A stretch of DNA of 64,000 nucleotides, taken from the NCBI GenBank assembly GCA_030159075.1, contig BROG01000919.1, positions 157,054 to 221,053 on the forward strand, in the 5' to 3' direction. Below are positions 1 to 11,986 of this stretch, in pieces; position 1 is the first letter of the stretch; every line of letters starts with the position of its first letter. The DNA is from Atrina japonica. Taxonomy: Eukaryota > Mollusca > Bivalvia > Pterioida > Pinnidae. The position numbers and the translations under genes are program-made. Under the pieces are notes generated by a model that was given only the letters and a program-made list of their open reading frames with translations, was not told the origin of the DNA and searched no databases.

Positions 1-454
1 GTGTCGATAATGAGGCCGTAGGTAACCTCCATTGTAACTCCTGCAGCATTTTCGCAAAGTGGGACAAAAGTAAGCAGGTCACGATTGTGCCAGAATTCGT
101 GGGCGAGCTTACCGTCTTCCGGATATCGAGCAACATAACACGACCGCGCATGCTCGTGACGTTCAACTGTGTGATGAGTATCAATGTCACCTTTGCGACA
201 AATTCCGAGTTCGAAGACCAGCCATGTTTGCTCCAGTGGTTGATATATTGTGAAATTAACATCGACTTCATAGTAGTATTTTCCTTGTGAGCTGAAGGCA
301 AAGTTCCCGATTATTCCTTTGTAATGTTGGAGCTGTTTTTCTGCAGCTGCAGAACTACACGGCTTTCCCGTTTTTCGATTCCTTAGAACCTTTCCATCAA
401 GGGAAACTTCCCGTTCGCTGTGAATTGTCAAAACATCAAATGTAAATTCTGGAC
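1..454 (-). CDS. SPRY/B30.2-like terminal exon of the TRIM gene (partial)
   Basis: Acceptor TATTGTAG ends at 455, and the exon is open to the window edge with no stop in about 150 codons. It begins with a glycine codon split with the previous exon. The translated segment has the alternating beta-strand pattern of a SPRY domain: a G-K-Y-Y-Y-E-V strand, a W-x-V-F-E-L-G-I-C strand, and a later F-W-H-N-R-D segment. I call it SPRY from the pattern and from its place after RING/B-box/coiled coil. The end of the domain and the stop codon are outside the window. Confidence 0.75.
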
Positions 455-1241
455 CTACAATAAATTTTGAGTCATATGTAAATTCAGAGCGTGGAGTAAT
501 AACAACAAATTTGCATATAACTATTTACAGTCGTTACTCTTAGACGGATTTTGGTAATCACTTAGTTATGGCCTTGTATGTTTCGGAATTCTACATCTAT
601 TTGAAATTCGAGCTCAAATGATGAATTCTAATTGGCAGAAATGATCGCCTTGGGCATTTGTTTTGGCACTTTATTGCAAAACTTTAACTTTGGTATAATT
701 TTTATAATATCTAACAATAAAGGTTACGTGCCATATATTTAGATTCATCTTACGGACAAGTGTCAATGTATGAAGGGTTCTTTAGGGTTTCATGGACCCC
801 GTGCTTTGTAACCTCGTCTGTAAGTCTCATTAGGAAAACCAATGACTTTTTATTCCTATATCAAACGTTTTAAGAACAGATATGAATTATGCATGTGTTA
901 ATGCTTAGAGTATGGGAATACTAAATTCAAACGTATATCTTCCTTGTGATATACTCAGCGTTGAACAAAGCACTGCTGTCCTACAACTTGGGGTTGAAAA
1001 TGATACAATTCGCGCAAAGTAGTGTTTATTCCCTGTGTCAACGTTGTCAATTTTTAGGTTGTCTGTATCATTTAGCCGCCCTAAATATTTTTGTGGTTAA
1101 AATGTAAACTATTTGTTTGTTGATATGATATAAACAGAAATTACATCAGCCACTTTCTTCTTACTTTGCAAAAACCTGATTGACTTCAAGCCAAGACTTC
1201 AAGAAATTTTCTCTAGCAAATCGCATATATATATATATATA

Positions 1242-1322
<81 letters not shown>

Positions 1323-4300
1323 ATATATATTCCATGTATTTTAATTATTCGAACATGTCACCAAAGAAATACGTACATACAACGTCACCGTATATCACCC
1401 CTGGAATACTTTGAAGTTCTGAAACAAAAACAATGCATACTGTCATTATTCTATTTAGTCGAAAGTGATGAACTGTGTTAAGTTCCAGCAGGATTAGATA
1501 TGTTACGTCCCAGCTTGATGTGTCATGTTGGGCTCCAGCGTGATGTGTTATGTTAGGTTTCTAGCGTGATGTGATGTGTTAGGTTCCAGTGTATTGTGCT
1601 GTGTTAGGTTCCAGCGTGATGAGTTAGGTTCAAGCGTGAGGTGCTTTGTTAGGTTCCAGCGTGATGAGTTAGGTTCAAGCGTGAGGTGCTGTGTTAGGTT
1701 CCAGCGTGATGAGTTAGGTTCAAGCGTGAGGTGCTGTGTTAGGTTCCAGCGTGATGAGTTAGGTTCAAGCGTGAGGTGCTGTGTTAGGTTCCAGCGTGTT
1801 GAGTTAGGTTCAAGCGTGAGGTGCTGTGTTAGGTTCCAGCGGGATGAGTTAGGTTCAAGCGTGAGGTGCTGTGTTAGGTTCCAGCATACAATGTTGGGTT
1901 AGGTTACAGCATGTTGTGATGTGTAAGTTCAAGCGTGTTGTGCTTTGTTTGGTTCCAGCGAGATATATCTGGTTAGTTCCAACGTGATGTGTTGTGTTAG
2001 GTTCCAGCGTGATATCTTGTGTTAGGTTTTCTGTGTGTATTGTTAGGTTCAACAGCGTGATATTTTGTGTTAGGGTCAAGCATGTATTATGTTAGGTTCA
2101 AGTGTGCATTGTTGTGTTAGGTTCAAGTGTGCATTGTTGTGTTAGGTTCTAGCGTGATGAGGTGTATTAGGGTGTATATTCGGTTAGGTTCCAGCGTGAT
2201 GTTTTGTGTTAGGTTCAAGCAAGATGTTCTGTGTTAGGTTCCAGGGTGATATTTTGCGTTAGGTTCAAGCGTGATGTTTTGTTAGGTTCTACAGCGTGAT
2301 ACTTTGTGTTAAGTTCAAGTGTGCATTATTATGTTATGTTCCTGCGTGTTGAGTTTTGTTAGGTTGTAGCTTGTTGAGTTGTGTTAGGTTCCAGCTTGAT
2401 GTATTGTGTTAGGCTCAAGGGTGCTATGGTGTGTTAGGTTCCAGTGTGTTGTTTGTGTTAAGTTCCAGTATGATTTATGTTGCCATTTGCTTTTACGGTA
2501 ATAACACACAATTTCCATGTTTACTATAAGTCTATTCAAACAGTCAATCAAAACGGAACAAGTCTATGGATTTTCGTTTAGTTTCATGTTCAAATACATG
2601 TTTCTGTTTATATAATGTATACAAATACCATTGGTAACCCGCGGAGATGAAGTTCTCAGTGTTTCAAATAACTACCAGTCCGATTGCCCGTACTAGGTCA
2701 AAACTGACTCGTGCAAGTTGATTTCTAAATGTTTTGTCAGAATTAAATGCTCGTAATCCTAATCTTCAGTCTAAGTAGATTGGTGAGTTTGGATGGTTGT
2801 CAGTGTCATACGGCCATACGGTATAGAATGAAGTAAAGTGAAAAATAAATGAACTTTGTTAAGAATAGATTTAATATCTGTTTATTAATTTTTATTTTCT
2901 TTATTGATTTTATCAACTTTCATTCTTTTGGGGTATAGACAAGTAAATGCATTTGGGGACAACCAATATATATGACGGAACAGAACAACTCCAAAAAAGT
3001 ATATTTCCGAAAACATTAGATTGCAAGAAAATAGTATCTGTCCTACACAAGACGATATGTAAATTTAAGAAAGTGCATCGGACACGCCCTTGACAATAAC
3101 TTTTAATGAGCGGTAGCCACATCAGATATCAATATGAATAGCCACAGTTATTGTATATGTTTCACATTTTATGCGCATAAATGTAGAGATACAGACAAAG
3201 GGAAAACACTCGAATAAAACGTGGAAATTGCGTTATAAGTGTCGGTGCCATTTTTCATGTTTGAAATTTAACAAAAAGTAAACTTTAATCTATACAAAAA
3301 GTCATCAATTTTAGCATGTTACACATGTACAACAAAACTATTTATCCTACCGCTTATTCTGCTTGGATCCTGCAAGGGTATGTTTATATCTTATTTTGAT
3401 ATCTTTAAGGCTGATATATTTAATAAATGAAATTATCTGAATTGATATTTACCTGGACTGATCCCGGACGGTGTGGTCGGAGTCTTAGGAGAAATAGGGG
3501 ACGTAACTGGCTGGAAAGGTCTGTCAGGAGACACTTGTTGAAACGATTCTCTTGGTGAAGACTGAAACTGTTTCTCTAAAATAAAAGACAATGATGAACA
3601 TTATTAAAACAGACCCGAGACAACGGAATATTCACTAGAGATTGAACTTCCTGTCATAACTGATCGATCTTTTTTTAAAAAAAAAATAGATAAACATTTC
3701 CCTTGCATATAAATAGCAGTGCAGTTGAAAAGTGAAGTGTGTGATAAAATCAATAAAGCACATGCAAAGTTAACCAAACAGAAACGTTTTCAATATGTTG
3801 GCATGCAATGGTTTCTGGGGGGGGGGGGGTGACTTGTATGAAAAGTTTACATCTTTTGGAAACACTGTATACTGTTCCTATTTTTTCCCATCAAATATGT
3901 TAATCACGCTTTTTGAGCTTTTTCAGTTAAAGGGTTCTCGGTTAATTGTGTTGTTTTCACACACAAAAAAATTATCCTGAACGCGACAGTCTGTGAAAGA
4001 CAGTTCAATCATTCACAGAGAGAAAACATTCGTTTTTCATATTATGTTGTTATATCCACACTAAGATTTAAGATCTAACAGAGTTCGTCTTCCTTCACGA
4101 ATAATTCCACACAAACTACTAATGACTGGCTTATCAGCTAGTTACAAAATTGTATGTTTTTTTCTTGTCTAACGTCCCACTCAGGAATCTTTCAGGCATA
4201 TGGAGATGTCACCAAATGCCGGTGAAGGACTTCAAATTTTGGCCTATGCTCAGCATTTCCGGCCATTGAGCAGTGAGGGTTCATTTACGTGCCGACACCT

Positions 4301-7300
4301 ACTGCGACACGGGACCTCGATTTTTACTGCCTCATCCGAAGGACAAGAAACCAACCTGCCGCCGGCTGGACTCGAACTCACGACCTAACGATCAAAAGTC
4401 GAGCGCGCTACCGACTGAGCCAGGCCGGCTCTACAAAGTTATAACTAAAATATATGTATCTATACATTAATTGATTAACCCCTGAAGTCAGAGTTCCAAG
4501 GACCTGACCATTTCAAAGAATGGTTAAGTTCATTGTCAGAATCCAGGGGTATATGATTTAGAATAAAAAAATTATTATAACTTTACATACAATATGAACT
4601 TGTTCGCGCCCGAATTATGACGGTAGACCATACTCTTTATTGGTCTTAGTGGGTCTAAATGTGACCATAGGGATTCATAAGTTAAGGCTTTCACATTTGA
4701 TCCTAAGACAAATGTCAGAGAAAGCCAATCTATAGGCAGATCAAATTCCACAGGAAACCGTGATTCATTTACAACTTTAATGCAAGTACATGTAATTTCT
4801 ATTCGTTTGCTTTTTTGCTTTGGCATATTTGTTTGTTTAATGATGTTGCCGCCATGTTTAACAAATTCAAAGTTGATACATTGTCGCTCACTTTTATTAA
4901 TCGTACAATATAACCACAGGGACCACCGTCTTCCGCTAAGATATACCGGCAAACAGTCCAAAATAGTCAATATATAATACAATGAAGTTCTAAATCGAGG
5001 ATGGTGACAAGACTAAATGCTAACTATTTTGAATAAAAGTTTTTAAATGAATTTCATTTCAAAAAACTCTATACACATACCCGATTTCTTCATTGGAAGT
5101 TCGCCTCTCAACTCGAGATTCCCTGTTAAAAATCAGTGAATTGGTTACATGCAGGAATTAGTAAATTGTGGAAAGAAGAACGTTATATCATGATAGATCA
5201 TATACAGAATAATAAAACAGATATGAAATGATATGTAATTTGTAAGAAGTATTGTTTTCAGCAAGGAATACATGTACATGTATAATGGAACGAAAAGATG
5301 TAACATTATGAGGGATATTTTTGCGCTTGCTATTGTTCCACATTTCAGAACTTAAATTCAAAATTTTATTTTCTAAAAACTATTGGTTTGAAAATATACC
5401 CTTTTACTACCACACCGTCACCATGATTTGTTAAAGTCCAATCATAGTTATGACGTATCATTAATAACTACCAAAGGATTTTAGGATATTAGTTCCCATA
5501 GTGTACAAAATAATGGTATCAGCTCATAATAAAATTGATTACAGCTTGGGGAGAATTCCACGCAAAAATAAACCTTGGTATTGCGAATTTTGATATTTAT
5601 TTCGAAATACTAAATGACTTAGTAGGAAATGACTTTGCTTGTGTCGATGGTTGGTTCCTTCAAAGCACCTGTTAGGGGTAACTTACGTAGAAAGTCTCCT
5701 AGACCTACTGGAGTTCCACTGGATTCAATCTTTAAAGGACTCGGTCGGTTCCTTCTCTCGTTTGATTCCTCTGTATCTGTTTGATCCGGAACTATGGAAT
5801 TGATTTATATAATTAGTTTATGGGAAATTTCCTGTAAATTTTCGTCCCACTTTCTTGACAGATTGATACAATGAAAGCAAAAGAACTGTTAATTCAGCAA
5901 ACCGCCACCTTAACATCAAATATTTGTGTGATTTAGTTTAGCACGAATAGCTTAGTTAATATCAAATGACAAAATATTTAACATAACAATATAGCGATGT
6001 GGTGAGGGTTAATAATGTTTTTGTCAAAACACGAGCGTTGGTGGCTTTAACTTAGGATATTAGTTTTTCGGTGGTGAATAGTGTTTTGCAAGCGTGAATG
6101 AAACTAGAACTTGCAATATTTCTTTTAATTACATATTTACATTGACAAGATAAAACCACCAATATACCATCACCATCCTCTTCCCACAATAAAATGATAG
6201 ATGAAGAAATGTTATCTTAGTAGACAGTCGACAATGTTATGGGCCAAAGTACATTGAATTACCTTTAGCTTTGGCAAAAAATGACTTCTTCTCGTTAGTC
6301 CCTGGTGAACTATTATTTGGCAATCCGTTCATCATGGCAACAGTACTGATATTTTGACGTCTGACATTTTTATCTTCCACTGTTAGTGGGACACTAGCTT
6401 GTCTTTGTAGTGGGCTCCGGTCACTCGTCAGTGGGGCGCTTAAATGACGCTCTAGCTGATTGTGTTGTGGGACAATATTTTGTGGCTCCGCCTGCGTCTG
6501 AAAACTTGAAGGTGGTGCGGCGACTTGTCTATCTGGAATAGGTGATAAATTTTGTGGACTCTGCTTTGATTCGGAATAACCATTCTGAAGTTGTTTCTGG
6601 CAAGTTTTACTTTCCTTGGATGTGACATTTCCTATTCCATTTATCAGCTGCATAAAAGACTCGTCACTCACACCTCTGACAAATCTCAAGGCAACATCGT
6701 CCCTCGCAGGAATAGAGACGTTTAAGTTCTTCAATTCCAAGATTCGTCTTAAAATGATGTGTTTCAAATTCAGAAACTCGGTAGCAGTCGTATACAAAAG
6801 TACACGGTTAGTGAAATCTGTTGCTGACTTTACATCCGTGGTGTAGCTTTTCAAGTTTCTAACCTTTTCTTGAAGATCCCTTTTCTTCACTTGACAATGA
6901 TTTTGGACCTCCATATGTAAGTGGTATCTTCTCTCATTCAGAATTTTCTGATATTTATCAAATATAATATCAATTTCCTGGTTTATTTCGCTTTCAGTTG
7001 CAGCCAATTCATCCACTACATTTTCTAACTGTTCCACGGCTTCTGACATGGGAGTTCCCTTGGCATTTATTTCTCTGACCACGCTCTGAACTACTGCTTT
7101 GCTATCCTCGTATACATCACTGAGGTTTCTTATTAAGTGTCCATTAGTTTGGTTATGGTCACAGACAGCGCACAAGGTACATACTGGAATATCACATCCT
7201 CTCCTATCACAGTAGAAAGTATAAACTTGTTCCTCGTGACCTTGTTTATTGCAAGTGTCCTTTCTGTGAAACTCTCTCATTCCAGATTCTTTTATTTCTC

Positions 7301-7694
7301 CAAGTGTTACAACTGTGTGCTTTCGAGTAACCTGGGTTCTTCTGTGTGCAGAAGTACATTCTGGACACATAAAATTGAAACAATCTTTGCAAAATGTACT
7401 GGCGCTGGCGTCATCTGGGCAATCGGTGCATGAGATTTCTGCGGGACTACGTTGTACCCGGATGAAATCCAAATAGTTTCTGCAAGCTGTGTCGATTGGA
7501 ATTCCTGAAACGCCATCAGCTGGGAGTTCAGACTGTGCATTACAATCGGCGCAGACGATTATTTTATTTGCCGCCTGCTGTTCCAGACATGAATTACAGC
7601 AAGTATGTAAACACGACAAAACGCGTGGTTGTCGTCTGCTGTCGTCGTATTCCAATTTACATCTGACGCAGTTTATAAAACCGCCGTTGTCCAT
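1..7694 (-). CDS. TRIM-family E3 ubiquitin ligase-like protein (RING, two B-boxes, coiled coil, SPRY), 3' end cut by window edge
   Basis: Spliced minus-strand gene. Coding exons read by eye: 7694-6263, 5791-5687, 5122-5081, 3575-3453 and 454 to beyond position 1. Every junction is GT-AG and phase 1, and the frame stays open. The start is the ATG at 7694-7692 in a strong context (ACAATGG), six bases inside an exon whose acceptor ends at 7701, so a non-coding first exon probably lies further right. Residues 9-51 form a C3HC4-like RING (CVRC, CLHTCCNSC, CADC). Residues 89-126 and 148-186 are two B-boxes, then a coiled coil to about 300, then a Ser/Pro/Gln-rich linker. The last exon reads GKYYYEVDVN and a WLVFELGIC segment, typical of SPRY/B30.2. 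TRIM proteins are usually cytoplasmic RING ubiquitin ligases, many of them in innate immunity and expanded in bivalves. The substrate is unknown. At least 718 residues are visible. Confidence 0.88.
520..700. repeat. Dispersed repeat, second copy at about 45870-46075
   Basis: Both copies share, in order, ACTCTTAGACG, TTGGTAAT, GGCCTTGTATG, a TTCGAATTC-like stretch, GATGAA-TCTAAT and GCAAAACT. They are diverged and on the same strand. No coding capacity and no clear termini; family unknown. Confidence 0.55.
1227..1330. repeat. AT dinucleotide microsatellite
   Basis: Almost uninterrupted (AT)n of about 100 bp, with one TCT interruption near 1242 and one TTT near 1309. Confidence 0.95.
1480..2480. 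repeat. Minisatellite of 20-25 bp units with a 45-bp higher-order period
   Basis: Units of the form TTAGGTTCCAGCGTGATG vary in length and sequence across 1 kb. Between 1607 and about 1880, two unit types (20 bp with CCAGCG and 25 bp with CAAGCG) alternate to make a regular 45-bp higher-order unit, starting at 1607, 1652, 1697, 1742, 1787 and 1832. Because 45 is a multiple of three, spurious open frames appear on both strands; I do not regard them as genes. Confidence 0.92.
4160..4440 (-). mobile_element. tRNA-derived SINE, in TRIM intron
   Basis: On the minus strand the element opens with a tRNA-like head: GGCTCAGTCGGTAGCGCGC (box A-like) and GAGTTCGAGTCCAGCC (box B-like). A body follows, ending in GGTGACATCTCCATATG and a GGGACGTTAGACAAGAAA-like tail. 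The same tail occurs on the plus strand at about 17495-17577. I recall this tail as widespread in bivalve genomes. The element sits between TRIM exons at 3575 and 5081. Confidence 0.8.
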
Positions 7695-7720
7695 TGTTCC
7701 CTGCAGAAATATGATAGATA

Positions 7721-7787
7721 TTTTACAATGCAGTTCTATAATGCTATGCAACATTTACAATGCAGTTTTATAATGCTATGCAACTTA
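7721..7787. repeat. Two direct copies of a ~32-bp unit just upstream of the TRIM coding exon
   Basis: TTTACAATGCAGTT, then YTATAATGCTATGCAAC, occurs twice head to tail, ending in an ACTTACAG. It lies in the presumed 5' intron next to the acceptor at 7701. Confidence 0.7.
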
Positions 7788-8082
7788 CAGGCACAAACAA
7801 ACAGACACACACACATACACAACACTTAATCTATTTGAGAGATTACAGCTAAACTCCTTATCTAGAAAATTATTAGCTTTCCTGGAATGTTTTTGACATC
7901 TCATCACTTATCTAGCTCAGTTTTATTAACCTTTAGCAGTCAGTCTACACAGTGACTTCATACAGAGGACATGCATGACTCTGTTATCTATGAAAATATG
8001 GCCAAAACCTTTGACCCTGGGTACAAAACCCTAGATAACTTTCTTCTTTCAGGAGTCCAAGACCTGTTATCACTGATATAAC

Positions 8083-8275
8083 ACTCGCGGTGCTCCAGTA
8101 GTAGAGTTCCCTACTTGTAAGCGGGAGGTTCCAGATTCGATAACCAGTATAGGGTCATACCTAAGACTTAAGAGGGTAATGAGTGCCCATATCGTGGCAG
8201 CTGTGAAACATTGAAGGACCCTCACGGCACTAGCATCAGTTATTTGTATCGGTAAAAAAACACTTTACCAATAGT
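8083..8275 (+). mobile_element. tRNA-derived SINE-like element
   Basis: The plus strand carries GTAGTAGAGTTCCC (box A-like) and GGTTCCAGATTCGATAA (box B-like), spaced as in a tRNA, followed by a non-tRNA body (GGGTAATGAGTGC, GGACCCTCACGG). No acceptor stem closes, so this is a tRNA-derived repeat and not a tRNA gene. Confidence 0.6.
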
Positions 8276-8339
8276 TGGGTTTGTTTTATATTTGAAAGAG
8301 GTCACACTGAACACTAAACACTTTTACAGTAACATTTGA

Positions 8340-9570
8340 ATATGGTGGTGGCCAGTTTTTAATAGTCTCCAGGGCCATTTAGTATAATAAAAGTGTCATC
8401 TGCATATTGGGAAATTTTTTTAGTCATTTTCCTCAATTCTAATTCTCTGTATTTTTTGTTAATACGTATTTTTTGCAAAGATCTCAGCACAAAGAATGAA
8501 TATATAAAGTGAGAGGATATCCCCCCTGCCTAAAGCCTCTATTTACTGAGAAGAATTTTGAAAGATTTCACCCTGATTAATAAATGATTTAATATTTTGA
8601 GAAAAAAAATCAATCCAGTTCCTAATTGATTGTTCCAAACTTAAGTATTTTAACACCTTTTGCGTGAATATCCAAGATACAGAATCAAATGCTTTTCAAA
8701 GTCTAGAAATAGTAATAAATTTGGGATATTATAATTTTCTGTATATTTCATTATGTCATAAATTAGTCTAGTGTCCTCACCAATATATCTGCCGGCAATG
8801 AATCCTGTTTGATCTTTATTTATTATTTCATCTAACACAGATTTAATTCTTCTTACAATAACCCCAGAGCCTATTTTGTGAACAGCATTTAGAAGTGAAA
8901 TTGGCCTACAACTTTTTTAAAAATTGTTTTGATTTTTTATTTTTTTTTTATAAACAAATAATAATTCCCTCTTTTGTGTTGTAGATAATTCTCCATTTAT
9001 ATATCCATTATTCAGACAACTTTTTTAAAAATTGTTTTGATTTTTTATTTTTTTTTTATAAACAAATAATAATTCCCTATTTTGTGTTGTAGATAATTCT
9101 CCATTTATATATCCATTATTCAGAGACCTAACCACAAACCATCCAATTTGACGCCAAAACATTTAAAAAAATTCACATGTAAAGCCACCTCTACCGGGAC
9201 TTTTATCATTTTCATGTTTTTCAATATTTCAGTAGCCTCATTATTTTTTATTAATCCTTCTAGTTCTTTTGACTGTTTTTCTGATAATTTTGGTACATTG
9301 ATATATTTTAGTTCTTCATCTAGGTTGACATCTATAACATTCGGGTCTTTTGAGTATAAATTATTGTAAACAATTTTAACTTCATTTAGAATATCATGTT
9401 GTTCTGTAATTATTGTTCCATCTGATTTTTCCATTTTGGATATTAGCTTGTTTATGAAATTTCTTGATTCCAGTCCACAGAAATATTTGTTGGTTTTTCA
9501 CCTTCACCTATTTTTCTTTTCTCAAATTTTCAAATTCTTGTCTCTTATTTTCTTAAATAGGTACATTTAT
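8340..9570 (-). mobile_element. Decayed non-LTR retrotransposon (LINE), reverse transcriptase region
   Basis: Minus-strand translation in pieces gives RT signatures in the right order. At 9570-9430 there is a EGEKPT / CGLESRNFINK segment, broken by a one-base shift. At 9434-9180 comes the linker with IITEQHDILNE and VYNNLYSKDP. At 8838-8650 comes NKDQTGFIAGRYIGEDTR then LLLFLDFEK (RT blocks 1-3). At 8406-8395 is the catalytic YADD box, inside QYADDTFIILNG. Stops and frame changes separate them, and a 108-bp tandem duplication (8908-9123) interrupts the frame. Dead copy; L1-like by motif style. Confidence 0.85.
8908..9123. repeat. 108-bp tandem duplication inside the LINE
   Basis: The sequence from 8908 (ACAACTTTTTTAAAAATTG) to 9015 is repeated from 9016 to 9123 with about one difference (CCCTCTTTTG against CCCTATTTTG). 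The near-identity means it arose after the LINE had died. Confidence 0.9.
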
Positions 9571-10135
9571 ATAATTCAAATTATTCTCTAAATATTCAAT
9601 TTATTCAATTTATTTAAGAAGATTTAATTCTTTCTTTTACCTATTTCTTGATTTATGACTAGAATAAGATATTGATTATCCTCTCAATTCCATTAAAACT
9701 GTCTCTAAAAGAGAGATAACGTGAACATTCTTTCACACACTTGTACATACACACATAATCTGTTTGTATATATAGCTCAAAAGAGAAACAAGATTTTGAA
9801 GACATAAAAAAGTCATAATTTAGATGCAGCATGGCTGTATAAACTGTCTGTGCATGGAAATTGTAGGAACACATGTTGGTCTTATATCGAATTGAACAGT
9901 CAAGTTATCAACATATTAACATTACATGTATACATATATTTACATGTAAACATGTACCAAGCAGTCATCTGAAACTTACAACTAAACCTGTAACATAAAT
10001 TTTATGATTTAAATTACTTGGATTGTACAGGTAAAGATCATGTATTGATCGTAATAGAATCTTTAATACTCAATAATTAATGTATTTATAGTGTAAATGT
10101 TACAATGTTTGTCCAGCTTGTAAGTAAACCAGAAG

Positions 10136-10564
10136 TCACATGAAGTCACTATACTTTACATTGTAGTTTTCATGATTAAAAAGGTTATAGTTTTGTGGAA
10201 TTTGCCATTTCTTTAAGTTTTTTCTCGATATCATCAAACAAATCAAACATATGATTGATGCCACCAGCAGTTTTTTCCATAGATGTGCCCCATTAAAATA
10301 ATATACCTGCTCTATTCTGTTGTTATTTGTTAGTCTTGTAAGAAGGCCCATGTTATATCTTGAGACATCCTCTACAATTTTAAATGTGTCTTTAATATTC
10401 TTCCTTTGTTTCATTATCTTCACTTTGGTTTCCGTATTGTTAAATTTTGTAGGGACTGGCCTCGTTTGACCTCTCTTGCCCGAGGTCCTGTGCATTGATA
10501 CCACCTCTTGTGGTTTGATGTCCACATTTACTTTTGTTTTTACCTGAACAATGTAAATTGTCAA
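10136..10564 (-). pseudogene. LINE ORF1-like fragment
   Basis: A 142-codon minus-strand frame whose middle reads MHRTSGKRGQTRPVPTKF, then a Lys-rich segment, then FKIVEDVSRYNMGLLTRL. This follows the C-terminal pattern of L1-type ORF1 proteins: an R-x-G-[KR] then RP-x-x-x-KF core, then an E-D-[LVF]-S/T-x-x segment. It lies upstream, in minus-strand sense, of the RT remnant at 8340-9570, as ORF1 should. The intervening 570 bp is too short for an intact endonuclease domain, so the element is internally deleted. No promoter or frame continuity suggests a host gene. Confidence 0.55.
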
Positions 10565-11907
10565 ACTTTATGACAAAATTAGCTTAGGTTTCAGTGGGAC
10601 TCAAACCCTTAGTTGGTTACATCATTTGTAGCGCGTAAAAGATGGATAAAGCAAAAATTGCTGATTTTGTCATTCCAAGGGAAAATTGAAAGCAAATAAA
10701 AGTAATTACACATATCTTAATTTCTCCCAAAGACAAAATGGCAAATGGACATACAAAACAATGCAACTGAAAAAGAGACAATGTTTTTAAGATTTAGATG
10801 TGAAATATATGTATACAACACATATACCTTAGTTGTTTCGTGAAAATACTAGTATTTTTATGGTCGTTATTTTTTCCAGTTTTGTTTTGGTTTTTTTTAA
10901 CAGTTTACATATCCTATTAACCATCTCTTGGCCCTGTTTTTCTTTTCTTTTGTTTTATTCTTGTTATTTATCTTTGTTTGTATGCATGATTTGTTTGTTT
11001 GGTTTTTTTTTTTTCGTAATGGGGCAGGATATGAAGACAATTGTTTAAAAATGTTGTTTCTGTAAACAAAAATTTCAGAATAATCTTTGTCGAGACCTAC
11101 TTAAACTTCAAATTCAGTTATTAATCAATTCTACACACTGGATTGTGCTGCTATAGCATTCTTATTCATTATGGATTTTCATGGTAGGCCTAACATGATG
11201 ACGCCATCCTATGTGACATATTTGAACTTGATAGCTTGCTTCATCTAAACAGCTAGGAAACAAATAGACATCGGGGTTGAACATATAAAAAATTCACGTG
11301 CGATTAATTGAACAAATAGACGTTTTAATTAAAGATAAGGTAGGTACTTGATCTCTGGTATATAATCTGAAAGGAACATCGTTTGATGGATGCACATTTC
11401 ACATACAGTACTACCTGTGTGAATGTAATTTTGTAATTTAAAACATTTTATATTGACAAAAATAATAGCAAGGAGTAAAAGATTAAAGTGACCACAATAA
11501 CATATTGATCCACTGGAAGTGCAAAATTCCGAATAATATTATTGTAAATACGAAATCAAATAACATAATCTAATCTGATGTTTAATTGTATTTATTCCAA
11601 ATATTTTGATGACCTGCCTGTAAATATAAGATTATTTGATTATATCTTATAGAAATATCTTTATTGAATCTATATTGTGTGTGCTGGGAAGAATGAGACC
11701 GTTTAAATGCCAGTGTGTATGGATAAAAGGACGGTTAGCACAATGAATTGGACATTATACAGGCATCTGCGTCCTTAAAGGCTACAAAAATGTATTGTTA
11801 TCTTGTACATGTAGCATATACACGTACTTGTGTTATGGTCGCTTGATTACTAGAAGTCTCAAAGAAAATCTTTAAAATTTAGATATGGAATTCATGTGAA
11901 CTCGTAG

Positions 11908-11910
<3 letters not shown>

Positions 11911-11983
<73 letters not shown>
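11911..11983. repeat. AG dinucleotide microsatellite
   Basis: Uninterrupted (AG)36 or so. Confidence 0.97.

Positions 11984-11986
<3 letters not shown>

Larger units (their letters stand above)
455..3452. other. Last visible intron of the TRIM gene, repeat-rich
   Basis: No exon recognised in this 3 kb. It contains a diverged dispersed repeat (about 520-700), an AT microsatellite and a 1 kb minisatellite, listed separately. The remaining part, 2490-3450, shows nothing I can name. Confidence 0.6.

Noticed and set aside
1576..2079. Open frames on both strands with repeated LGSSVRCCVRFQRDE-like units
   Set aside because: They are translations of a 45-bp minisatellite whose length is a multiple of three. 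No start context, domain or splice context supports a protein.
4200..4470. Two overlapping plus-strand frames
   Set aside because: They lie entirely in a minus-strand tRNA-derived SINE.
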